A DNA stretch of 64,000 nucleotides from positions 1 through 64,000 of the forward strand of contig NZ_CALUWO010000003.1 in NCBI RefSeq assembly GCF_944324505.1. Direction: 5' to 3'. The position numbers and the translations under genes are program-made. A model generated the notes under the pieces. That model saw only the letters and a list, made by a program, of their open reading frames with translations. It was not told where the DNA came from and searched no databases. This document shows, in pieces, positions 1 to 5,940 of this stretch (the first letter of the stretch is position 1; the number at the start of each line of letters is the position of its first letter). This stretch comes from an uncultured Desulfovibrio sp. GTDB taxonomy: Bacteria; Desulfobacterota; Desulfovibrionia; Desulfovibrionales; Desulfovibrionaceae.

Positions 1-18
1 CTTCCAGCCTGTCCTCGC

Positions 19-426
19 TCACTGTCGCACCTCCGGAACTTCCAGCCTGTCACACGTTCGCCCCAGCAGATCCGCCATGCGCTCCCCGGCGGATCCGCCA
101 CGGCGCACGGCCTGACTGATGGCAGCAGCACGCTCCTGCACCTGACGCGCCGGCGCACAGCTTTCTTCCGGCAGGGCAGGGTATGCGTCCACGGCCCTGT
201 CTGCATGGCGGCACCGTGGCACAAGGCTCAGAATATCGGCCGGCACGGGAAAGCGACGACTTTCCCGCACGTGCAGTACCAGCGCACGCTCCACGTCGCC
301 TCTGTCTTCACCGGCCAGAGCCTGCGCCCAGAGTTCCGACAGGAGCAAAAGCTCTTCAGGCGATTTCAGCTGCCCGTAGAGCAGCGAAAGTTCTCCCAGG
401 CGTCGTGCTATCCAGCTGCGTTCCAT
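19..426 (-). CDS. Small phage protein downstream of the replication initiator, possible helicase loader
   Basis: 135 residues starting MERSWIARRLGEL. The start at 426 is preceded by AGGAG at six bases; an upstream ATG at 474 has a poorer site. It overlaps the end of the replication initiator gene by 71 bases, so the two are likely translated together. The sequence is mostly helical and charged with no recognised catalytic motif. Position directly after an O-like initiator resembles the place of helicase-loader (P-like) genes in lambdoid phages. The function is inferred from position only; homology was not established. Confidence 0.5.
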   Translation of the reverse strand: MERSWIARRLGELSLLYGQLKSPEELLLLSELWAQALAGEDRGDVERALVLHVRESRRFPVPADILSLVPRCRHADRAVDAYPALPEESCAPARQVQERAAAISQAVRRGGSAGERMADLLGRTCDRLEVPEVRQ

Positions 427-1501
427 GTGCGTCTCCTGCGTTATGCCAATGCGGCTCGTTGTCGTCGTTGTCATGGGGTTCCCTTTTTCTGGCTGCCAGC
501 AGGTACGAGGCCATGCCCCTGCTTTCCTGCTGGCGCTTCTGAAACTCCGTGGGTGCCCGCGTGTCCTGTGTCCCTCTCCCGGCAAATCCTGTCAGGGCCG
601 GCGCGCCCCCAGGCTCCACAAATGGCTTGTCATCCCAGCCCTTGCCGTTGAGCCAGCGGGCGAATTTCGGCACTTTTCCGCGTTTCCACCGGCTGTCCTC
701 TGCGCACATGCTCAGGATGGCCTCCCGGATGACAAAGGCCGGCGCCAGTGTGCCGTTTCGATGCAGACGCATCCATTCGCGCCAGGCCGCCTCCTGCCCC
801 TGCTGCACGGGGTAGACCTCAAAGCAGGACAAAAAGGCAGGCCACTGGGGATTCCCCTTGCTGGGCGCGTCGGTCTTTGCCGGGCCGTCAGGGCAGCGTT
901 CACGGGGCAGGTTCTCCGGCTGCCGCACAGGTGCAGGCGGGGTATCCTCCCCCGGCAACACACACACCTCCCCCTGTGAGGGGGTAAGGGGGTGTGTATT
1001 TATATTATCTTCTCTTCTCTGTTCTTCTCTGTTCTTATCTGGTGGCGTTACGCTGGCGTTACATGGCGTTATGGCGTTACGCGTTACGCCAGTAGCGTTA
1101 CGTGGCGTTACGCCACCTTCGCCATCCGTTACGGTTTCGACGTCATTTTCCTGCCGCTTCCGCTCACGGTAGCGCCGCTGGCGTTCAGCGTTGGTCGATT
1201 CCTCGCGCTCTCGCACAGGCTGCCGCTTGCGCCATGCGCAGATACAGCCGCCACAGATAAGCCTCTTTTCCATCATGGCATTCAAGACGGCGTCGCAGGT
1301 GCCATCCTCGTAGCCATAGAGCGCGTCGTATGTCTCGCCATCAAAGCCTTCAACACTGCCGCGTTCATCATCCTGAGAGGCGTATTCCAGCAATGCAGCC
1401 CAGACAGAAACCACCACGCCCACACTGACCTTTGCCTTGCGGGCAATGATGGGCCACTTGGCGTCAGAGCATGCACCGTGGTACCAGCGAAACCATTCCA
1501 T
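356..1501 (-). CDS. Phage replication initiator-like protein (O-type) containing the origin
   Basis: 381 residues. The N-terminal part (about 1-100) reads like a winged-helix DNA-binding domain (KAKVSVGVVVSVWAALLEYA), followed by a basic stretch near 105-125 (AERQRRYRERKRQ), a low-complexity linker of Thr/Asn/Val/Pro around 130-165, and a C-terminal domain with FLSCFEVYPVQQGQEAAWREW, a form often seen in phage replisome organisers. The linker is encoded by the repeated GGCGTTAC block at 1043-1111, so the coding sequence carries its own iteron-like sites, as lambda O does. It starts at 1501 behind AGGGG and is third in the leftward operon after the CII-like gene. The exact protein family was not verified. 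Confidence 0.65.
   Translation of the reverse strand: MEWFRWYHGACSDAKWPIIARKAKVSVGVVVSVWAALLEYASQDDERGSVEGFDGETYDALYGYEDGTCDAVLNAMMEKRLICGGCICAWRKRQPVREREESTNAERQRRYRERKRQENDVETVTDGEGGVTPRNATGVTRNAITPCNASVTPPDKNREEQRREDNINTHPLTPSQGEVCVLPGEDTPPAPVRQPENLPRERCPDGPAKTDAPSKGNPQWPAFLSCFEVYPVQQGQEAAWREWMRLHRNGTLAPAFVIREAILSMCAEDSRWKRGKVPKFARWLNGKGWDDKPFVEPGGAPALTGFAGRGTQDTRAPTEFQKRQQESRGMASYLLAARKREPHDNDDNEPHWHNAGDAHGTQLDSTTPGRTFAALRAAEIA
994..1040. other. T-rich probable DNA-unwinding element of the phage origin
   Basis: A stretch rich in A/T and pyrimidines, with repeated TTCTTCTCTG-type decamers on the plus strand, lies directly beside the GCGTTAC repeats inside the replication initiator gene. 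Its composition differs sharply from the GC-rich sequence around it. An AT-rich segment next to initiator repeats is the usual layout of a theta-type origin. Melting here is inferred, not shown. Confidence 0.5.
1043..1111. repeat. Iteron-like GCGTTAC repeats, probable initiator binding sites
   Basis: Seven copies of GCGTTA(C/T) in direct orientation occupy 69 bases. Five are the longer TGGCGTTA(C/T), starting at 1043, 1054, 1064, 1072 and 1103; shorter copies start at 1081 and 1094. A further CCGTTACGG palindrome sits at 1126-1133. Spacing is 8 to 11 bases, so sites would sit on similar helix faces only in part. The array is inside the replication initiator gene, in the linker region, next to a T-rich tract. 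Confidence 0.7.
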
Positions 1502-1513
1502 CTCGAACCCCTG

Positions 1514-1762
1514 CTATGACTTTCCCCAGCGCCAGCTTGCATAGGCCGGCATGCCATCAAACAGTCTGCCCACACTGGGCGGGCACTCAGACTCCAGCAC
1601 CCACATTTCCGAAAATTCGTCTTCGCTCAGTTCCAGCACCTCGCCCGTTGCAGGCAGGATGAGCTGCCACCTGTGCCGGGGCAGAGGCGCCGCATAGGCC
1701 CGCTGATAGGGCATGGTCACGGTAATGGCCCTCCTGGCCGCATGGGGAAGCGATGTCGGCAT
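1514..1762 (-). CDS. Small phage protein between the CII-like and initiator genes
   Basis: 82 residues, starting MPTSLPHAARR after AGGAGGAGAGAGC, a very good ribosome site that rules out the longer frame starting at 1801. It lies 12 bases after the CII-like gene and 12 bases before the initiator gene, so it is part of the same leftward operon. The middle reads as beta-strand rich (HRWQLILPATGEVLELSEDEF) and the C-terminus has a Trp-Arg-Trp group. No family recognised; function unknown. Confidence 0.6.
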   Translation of the reverse strand: MPTSLPHAARRAITVTMPYQRAYAAPLPRHRWQLILPATGEVLELSEDEFSEMWVLESECPPSVGRLFDGMPAYASWRWGKS

Positions 1763-1773
1763 GCTCTCTCCTC

Positions 1774-2310
1774 CTAGCGTTGAAAAATCTTCTTCCACCA
1801 CGGGGAAGTGGTGGGCTTCTCCTGCCGAAGGCAGAACAGCGGATCCGCCTCCGCAATGTCACGGGCACAGGCCAGCTCCAGCAGCATGTCCTGAAGATGC
1901 TGGCAGTCCAGCACCACATCCCGAAGCTGGCTGCGCAGCTCCCTGGCACGAAAGGGGGTAATGCCCCCATCGGCAGTATCGGCCAGCGTTCGCTGCACAT
2001 CGCCAAGGCTGGCAGCTGCGCGGGCCGCTGCCGTCAGCACCTCCGCCCGGCTCGTGGCCGAAGGCACCGTATCCCTGCTGCCGATCTGGGCCTGCAGCCA
2101 CTGGATCAGCACATCATTGCGCATGGCACGGCACAAGGCAGGTATCTTGTCTAGGCCGGGGAAGTAATCCTCCGAATCCTGGGCCAGATACCGGCGCACC
2201 GCAGCAGGGCGGATGCCTGCCGCCACGGCAATCTCCTCTGTGGTCATGCCGGAAACGTCCTTGGCGTGACGTATGGCCTCCGTGGCCGTCATGGTAGGGT
2301 AGTCAGGCAT
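1774..2310 (-). CDS. CII-like phage regulatory protein
   Basis: 178 residues starting MPDYPTMTATEAIRHA. The N-terminus (about 8-60) reads as a helix-turn-helix (MTTEEIAVAAGIRPAAVRRY), and the rest is helical with a conserved-looking LPALCRAMRN-type segment (here IPALCRAMRNDVLIQW). This layout fits the CII-type phage regulatory proteins (CP76/phage_CII family) that control replication or lysogeny genes. It is the first larger gene of the leftward operon after the Cro-like gene, and sits 12 bases before the next small gene. The call is by motif and position; DNA targets are unknown. Confidence 0.6.
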   Translation of the reverse strand: MPDYPTMTATEAIRHAKDVSGMTTEEIAVAAGIRPAAVRRYLAQDSEDYFPGLDKIPALCRAMRNDVLIQWLQAQIGSRDTVPSATSRAEVLTAAARAAASLGDVQRTLADTADGGITPFRARELRSQLRDVVLDCQHLQDMLLELACARDIAEADPLFCLRQEKPTTSPWWKKIFQR

Positions 2311-2422
2311 GGCAGTTCTTCTTTTTGACGTTTGTGCAGCCGTCCGAGAGCATTGCTTCCGGCGGCTGCTCTCCCGTAGGATCGGGATCACCACATCCAG
2401 TATCCAATCAGGAGGAAAACCT

Positions 2423-2821
2423 ATGGAAATGCTGTCTCAGGCTTTGCCTGCGCTGTATGCGCTTGCGGGCGCACTTGTTGGCGCGCTGGCGTCGTTTGCC
2501 GGCATTCTCGTTACGCAACACCATGAAACGAAGCGCGCGCTCCGACATGAACTTTTTGCCTCTGCCACGGCCTACTGGAATAAAAAAATAGAACTCGCCC
2601 AGCGGACCGGCGGATACGCTGCCCCGCTTGAGGATCATATTGTGGACTTCATGGCGCTTTCCCCTCTGCTTTTGAAGGGTGAGGCTCTTTCGGACGAGGA
2701 GGTCATACGGCTCCTGCAACGGCGTGAAGCCCGCTGGCAGCGGATCATTGAGTTCCGTATTGCTTGTGAGGGGCAGGCCCAGCATCCTGCGGATCATGAG
2801 CGCATATCGTCCCCAAAGTGA
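2423..2821 (+). CDS. Small membrane-anchored protein in the immunity region
   Basis: 132 residues. The start at 2423 is preceded by AGGAGG eight bases away. An N-terminal hydrophobic helix (about 8-29, ALPALYALAGALVGALASFA) would anchor it in the inner membrane with a helical, charged cytoplasmic part (KRALRHELFASATAYWNKKIEL). It is on the plus strand between two minus-strand regulators, so it runs against the leftward operon, like lysogenically expressed genes in other phages. Exclusion of other phages is a possible role, but the sequence does not prove it. An opposite-strand frame at 2408-2914 lacks such support. Confidence 0.6.
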   Translation: MEMLSQALPALYALAGALVGALASFAGILVTQHHETKRALRHELFASATAYWNKKIELAQRTGGYAAPLEDHIVDFMALSPLLLKGEALSDEEVIRLLQRREARWQRIIEFRIACEGQAQHPADHERISSPK

Positions 2822-2868
2822 TGCCGCCTGTTTTCGGCAGGGGGGTAATCGGTCAGAAACGTACACGG

Positions 2869-3159
2869 TTACCCCCTGGGTGAGATTGGGCATTCTGGCA
2901 GCATGGCGTCGCACCGCTGCCGCTCTTCCCTGGGGGCTGGAGCAGGGCAGGGGACTTCCTCAGGCGGCCAGAGGTCGGGGCGAAGGTCGGACAAGGGGAT
3001 GCCAAGGTTGCGGGAATAGACAACAGCCGATTCCGCCGCGATCTTGTCACCCTTGCAGTGGCGATAGACGGCGTTCAAACTTCGGCCCCCACAGACCTTG
3101 GTCAGCTCGCGATATGTCAGCCCGCGTGCTGACCTGAATGCTTCCAGTGCGTTTTTCAT
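2869..3159 (-). CDS. Cro-like helix-turn-helix protein
   Basis: 96 residues, starting MKNALEAFRSARGLTYREL. A helix-turn-helix covers about 12-40 (LTYRELTKVCGGRSLNAVYRH), followed by a proline-rich tail. It is divergent from the S24 repressor gene with 91 bases between the starts, the classic cI/cro layout. No Shine-Dalgarno is visible. A candidate -10 (TAACAT) lies only about nine bases upstream of the ATG, so the mRNA could be leaderless. It is probably the first gene of the leftward lytic operon and would bind the palindrome at 3169-3184. Confidence 0.7.
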   Translation of the reverse strand: MKNALEAFRSARGLTYRELTKVCGGRSLNAVYRHCKGDKIAAESAVVYSRNLGIPLSDLRPDLWPPEEVPCPAPAPREERQRCDAMLPECPISPRG

Positions 3160-3168
3160 AACCAAAAT

Positions 3169-3184
3169 GTTATTTATTAATAAC
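3169..3184. promoter_or_regulatory. Operator palindrome between Cro-like and repressor genes
   Basis: GTTATTTATTAATAAC has perfect GTTATT/AATAAC arms around a four-base centre. It lies ten bases upstream of the Cro-like start and within its probable promoter. Thirteen of its sixteen bases match a second palindrome at 4684-4699 in the rightward early promoter, so it is likely the repressor or Cro binding site. A weaker GCTGTT/AACAGC repeat at 3208-3233 lies nearer the repressor gene and may be a second element. Confidence 0.65.
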
Positions 3185-3250
3185 GTAAAAAGCAACAAAA
3201 AAGCCGAGCTGTTTTTTGCATAAAACGAACAGCCCCGCTATGGGAAAACC

Positions 3251-3955
3251 ATGGATACCAACATCTATGAAGAATCGGCGCAAAGGGCGTGGGATGCCAT
3301 CCTTGGCAAGGTAAAAGAGCTTGAAGCCTCTGGGATGAAGCGAGCGGAAATCTCGCGGCTCCTTGGGCATACAGGCCGCTCTGCTGTCACGAACTGGCTC
3401 AAGGAATCCTCGACGTCCCGAAACGCCTCATTCCCTGACATGCTGCGATACATTGATGTGCTGGGGCTGGATATTCACGACTACCTTCCCAGACCTGCCA
3501 CCATTCGGCGCCCGACGCCCAATGCTCCCATAGAAAGGGCCGACGCTGACGACAGCGTGGCCATCCATGTCTACGCTCTGGCGGGAGCTGGCCCGGCCTT
3601 TGATCTGGAAGAAAACGATCCCCTGGCTACCATCCGCATTCCACCGGATTATGCCATGCGCTGTGACTGCGCACTCATGGTCAAGGGAGACAGCATGGCC
3701 GGTACCGTTCGCAACGGCGGGGTAGTCGGCGTCATCCGTCAAAATTTCGACTTTGCCTCCGGCGAAATTTACGCCGTGCGCCTGCCCTATGAGGGGGTCT
3801 CCATCAAACGCGTCATCGTGGATGACGCCACAGGCGAATACATCATCCGCTCCGACAACCCGGATCGGGACAAATACCCAGACCGGCGTCTGCCCATTGC
3901 CGAATATGCCGATATCATCCTTGGCCGCGTTGTCTGGGTCTGGCAGGCGGTATAG
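3251..3955 (+). CDS. LexA/CI-type phage repressor with S24 self-cleavage domain
   Basis: 234 residues. The N-terminal helix-turn-helix spans about 30-58 (RAEISRLLGHTGRSAVTNWL). The C-terminal S24 peptidase domain shows Ser148 in KGDSMAGTVRNG and Lys186 in GVSIKRVI, the catalytic pair of LexA/CI proteins, with an Ala-Gly scissile site in ALAGAG (about 109-114). It should keep the lytic promoters closed and be cleaved when RecA is activated by DNA damage. It starts at 3251, divergent from the Cro-like gene. Its ribosome site is weak (GGGAAAACC), which would fit low-level maintenance expression. Confidence 0.9.
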   Translation: MDTNIYEESAQRAWDAILGKVKELEASGMKRAEISRLLGHTGRSAVTNWLKESSTSRNASFPDMLRYIDVLGLDIHDYLPRPATIRRPTPNAPIERADADDSVAIHVYALAGAGPAFDLEENDPLATIRIPPDYAMRCDCALMVKGDSMAGTVRNGGVVGVIRQNFDFASGEIYAVRLPYEGVSIKRVIVDDATGEYIIRSDNPDRDKYPDRRLPIAEYADIILGRVVWVWQAV

Positions 3956-3992
3956 ACCTATAGTTATCTTCTAAAATTACAAGGATTACTTT

Positions 3993-4388
3993 ATGGTAGA
4001 CAAAGAGATAGATCACCGCCTCGAAATGGCAAAACAATCAAATGAGGCAGCTATAAAATATTCTGAAAAAGCTGTATTATATTTATTCTATCTTAACGGT
4101 GGAGCTGCAACAGCATTGTTTGCTAGAGCTGAAGAAAGTTTCTACCCTGCAGCAGTATCTTTCGCTTGGGGAGCGTTCTTAGCTGTAATGTGTATAGGCA
4201 TCTCGTACCTCTATCAAATGATCATCACTGCATCCTGGTATGCACCTCCGCGCTCTAAATCATTTCAAATAAGTCCAGTCGCTCAATTTAAGATTTCATT
4301 TAAAACAATAGAGATTATACGCTTGTTTCCAATATTATGTTGGATATGCTCTGCCATATTTTTTGTGTTTGGCATTACAAAATTATAA
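3993..4388 (+). CDS. AT-rich membrane protein, possible lysogenic conversion gene
   Basis: 131 residues with a polar N-terminus (about 1-25), two central hydrophobic helices (about 26-43 and 50-77, ending ISYLYQMIITAS) and a final one (about 112-130, ILCWICSAIFFVFGI). The gene is clearly richer in A and T than its neighbours, which suggests separate acquisition. It follows the repressor by 37 bases on the same strand, so it may be expressed in the lysogen. Its end overlaps the opposite-strand zinc protein by 14 bases. No family recognised. Superinfection exclusion or phage defence is a guess from location. Confidence 0.6.
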   Translation: MVDKEIDHRLEMAKQSNEAAIKYSEKAVLYLFYLNGGAATALFARAEESFYPAAVSFAWGAFLAVMCIGISYLYQMIITASWYAPPRSKSFQISPVAQFKISFKTIEIIRLFPILCWICSAIFFVFGITKL

Positions 4389-4605
4389 AAAAAAGTATAT
4401 AAACACTCCCTATGGCAGTACCTAAAAAGAGTAAAAATATTATAATCAACTCTTCAGATATTCTCTTCATGCCTTGATGTGTTGTCTCCTCTTTAACCTC
4501 TTCTAAGACCTTCCCACTGCCATGGCATAGGGGACAGCATATCGGCCCGGGCATACCGAGCAATAAAACTTCACCAAGGCCGCTGCAATAGCCGCATGCT
4601 ACCAT
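4375..4605 (-). CDS. Small DnaJ-type zinc-finger protein with a C-terminal membrane anchor
   Basis: 76 residues starting MVACGYCSGLGE behind AAGGAG. Two CxxCxGxG-like repeats (CGYCSGLG near 4-11 and CPLCHGSG near 25-32) match the zinc-binding repeats of DnaJ. They are followed by a charged linker and one hydrophobic helix (about 55-75), predicted as a tail anchor. It is divergent from the rightward early operon, so its promoter must lie in the operator-rich block 4655-4707 and it may share repressor control. Convergent with the AT-rich membrane gene. Function unknown. Confidence 0.55.
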   Translation of the reverse strand: MVACGYCSGLGEVLLLGMPGPICCPLCHGSGKVLEEVKEETTHQGMKRISEELIIIFLLFLGTAIGSVYILFFIIL

Positions 4606-4654
4606 TATTTTCTCCTTCCCGCCCCTCACCGGGCGGGATTTTTTTGCCCTCTAT

Positions 4655-4707
4655 GTTATTTTAAAAAAACACTTCTTGACAATGTTATTTTTACATAACA
4701 AAATAAC
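4655..4707 (+). promoter_or_regulatory. Rightward early promoter with overlapping operator
   Basis: TTGACA at 4676-4681 is followed after 17 bases by CAAAAT at 4699-4704. Between them lies GTTATTTTTACATAAC (4684-4699), a palindrome matching 13 of 16 bases of the operator at 3169-3184. Half-sites GTTATTTT (4655-4662) and AAAATAAC (4700-4707) flank it. A repressor bound here would block RNA polymerase. The promoter would drive the leader, the tRNAs and the recombination genes, and the same sites could control the divergent zinc-finger gene. Confidence 0.65.
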
Positions 4708-5156
4708 CTCACGAACACCGGGAAAGGCCGGGAACACGGGCCACGGCCCAGAGTACCACACACCTTCCCCGGCGGACGTTCCCCACAAGTACCGAGCACG
4801 GCAAGCCGCAAGCCTCTGGGAGCGGGAAAGCACGCGACGGCAGGGAAGGGGATGCAGCAGCAAGAGGCCCGAAGGAAGGGGCGCCCGCACAAATGGCCCT
4901 GCGCAACAGGGTAGGCCGGAAGGCGGCGGGCGGTGGCGACGAGAGCGCCGCACGGGTAGACGCCAGTTACGAGCAGCCCGTGAAACCAAAAACTTCAGAC
5001 TTCATACCGCCGCGCGGCAACGGGCGGCGGGAATGGAGGCAGAAAACTTTTTCCTCTGACCGGCAGCGACACAGCCTTACCTCACCGTCGTTGCCGGAAC
5101 TGGGGCTTCTGCTCACGTCGGCGAGGGTTCCGGGTTAGGATAATCAGCAGAAGCCG
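4708..5156 (+). ncRNA. Structured untranslated leader of the early operon
   Basis: About 450 bases between the early promoter and the first terminator hold no convincing gene: frames present have odd composition and no ribosome sites. Several strong inverted repeats are visible: 5007-5013 with 5024-5030; 5060-5070 with 5087-5097 (11 pairs, one G-U); 5104-5113 with 5146-5155 (10 perfect pairs). A competing pairing of 5094-5100 (CCGGAAC) with 5127-5133 (GTTCCGG) crosses the last two, so the RNA could switch folds or form a pseudoknot just before the terminator at 5157. It could be an attenuator or an antitermination RNA of the HK022 put kind; this is inference. Confidence 0.45.
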
Positions 5157-5192
5157 GGGCCGCGTCCACAGGGGGCGCGGCCCTCATTTTTT
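5157..5192 (+). terminator. Intrinsic terminator before the phage tRNAs
   Basis: GGGCCGCG (5157-5164) pairs perfectly with CGCGGCCC (5176-5183), followed by TCATTTTTT. It sits at the end of the leader and touches the first base of tRNA-Pro, so transcription of the tRNAs and everything after them must pass it. Confidence 0.8.
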
Positions 5193-5269
5193 CGGAGCGT
5201 AGCGCAGCGTGGCAGCGCACCGGCTTTGGGAGCCGGGGGCCGCGGGTTCGATCCCCGCCGCTCCGACCA
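5193..5269 (+). tRNA. tRNA-Pro(TGG), phage-encoded
   Basis: Acceptor stem CGGAGCG pairs with CGCTCCG. The anticodon loop TTTGGGA gives anticodon TGG, read in the stem CCGGC/GCCGG. The T arm carries GGTTCGATCCC, discriminator A is at 5266 and CCA is encoded at 5267-5269. It lies in the early operon four bases before tRNA-Ser. It would read CCA and other CCN proline codons. Confidence 0.95.
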
Positions 5270-5273
5270 ATAC

Positions 5274-5363
5274 GGATGAGTGGCAGAATGGTCATGGCAG
5301 CGATCTTGAAAATCGCCGTGGGCGTCATGTCCACCGTGGGTTCGAATCCCACCTCATCCGCCA
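5274..5363 (+). tRNA. tRNA-Ser(TGA), phage-encoded
   Basis: Acceptor GGATGAG pairs with CTCATCC. Anticodon stem GCGAT/ATCGC encloses loop CTTGAAA, giving anticodon TGA (serine). The long variable arm (GTGGGCGTCATGTCCAC region) is typical of class II tRNAs. The T arm GTGGGTTCGAATCCCAC is perfect and CCA is encoded (5361-5363). It pairs with tRNA-Pro as a two-gene phage tRNA cluster. Confidence 0.95.
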
Positions 5364-5482
5364 AAGCATTTGCTCCCGCCTCCGTGGAGAGTCCTGCAAA
5401 CGCCGCTGATAGCAGGGCAAGCGTGTAACGGGGCGGCGCTGACATTTCGCCGAAAAACCTCCCGCCAAGCATGCAGCGGCAG

Positions 5483-5520
5483 GCCCTGCTCTGTTGTGGC
5501 TTTTACAGAGCAGGGCTTTT
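5483..5520 (+). terminator. Intrinsic terminator after the phage tRNAs
   Basis: GCCCTGCTCTGT (5483-5494) pairs over all twelve bases with ACAGAGCAGGGC (5505-5516), followed by TTTT. It is the second of three terminators within 410 bases. The 119 bases between tRNA-Ser and this hairpin show no gene. Confidence 0.85.
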
Positions 5521-5532
5521 CATGACTCATTC

Positions 5533-5566
5533 CCCGGCAGTGTACCGCGCTGCCGGGCATTTTTTT
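5533..5566 (+). terminator. Intrinsic terminator just before the first early protein gene
   Basis: CCCGGCAG (5533-5540) pairs with CTGCCGGG (5550-5557), then CA and seven T. It ends 15 bases before the ATG at 5582, with AAGGAGG in between. The next genes therefore need read-through, antitermination or a promoter hidden here. Confidence 0.85.
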
Positions 5567-5581
5567 CCCAAGGAGGACCTC

Positions 5582-5749
5582 ATGCGCAACATTCACCGCC
5601 CGTTCTGGCAGGAACTCCGGGACGAACTCTCCCCACGCCGCAATGCCGCGGGCTGGGCGTGCGTTCTGCTTTTGCTCGCCCTGTTCGCCCTTGTCGGCGA
5701 ACTCCCGGCAGAAACGTCCGCGTGCTCGCCGCTCATCGTCTCCAGATAG
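5582..5749 (+). CDS. Short membrane peptide of the early operon
   Basis: 55 residues starting MRNIHRPFWQELRDEL behind AAGGAGG. One hydrophobic helix spans about 26-44 (GWACVLLLLALFALVG), giving a single-pass peptide with a basic N-terminus facing the cytoplasm. It ends 11 bases before the next small gene. No family recognised. Such short membrane peptides are common in phage early operons; no role can be assigned. Confidence 0.6.
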   Translation: MRNIHRPFWQELRDELSPRRNAAGWACVLLLLALFALVGELPAETSACSPLIVSR

Positions 5750-5760
5750 GAGGGCAGGTC

Positions 5761-5940
5761 ATGTGCTACAATCCCTGCCCGTTTTTCGAACCGTGGTCCG
5801 AGCAATGCCGCCTGCCGCGCGGGCAACGCTGCTGGGAAGAAACACTGGATGAAGAAGAGCGCCTGGACGCGCTCGTTGAAGAAGATTTTGCGGAGGAAGA
5901 CGATGGAAACCATAACCATCCGGGCGTCCAGCCTGCCTGA
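5761..5940 (+). CDS. Short acidic Cys-containing phage protein
   Basis: 59 residues starting MCYNPCPFFEPWSEQCR behind AGGAGGGCAGGTC. Four Cys in the first 25 residues could bind a metal; the second half is very acidic (EETLDEEERLDALVEEDF). The end overlaps the nuclease gene by 38 bases, so the two are likely co-translated. No family recognised. Confidence 0.6.
   Translation: MCYNPCPFFEPWSEQCRLPRGQRCWEETLDEEERLDALVEEDFAEEDDGNHNHPGVQPA

Noticed and set aside
2408-2914. Minus-strand frame opposite the 2423 gene
   Set aside because: Lies in the direction of the leftward operon, but has no ribosome site and is basic without structure, while the plus-strand frame has AGGAGG and a membrane helix.
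4676-5138. Two overlapping plus-strand frames in the early leader
   Set aside because: The first begins at the -35 box itself; both are Arg/Gly-rich without ribosome sites, and the region is full of stem-forming repeats. Treated as untranslated RNA.
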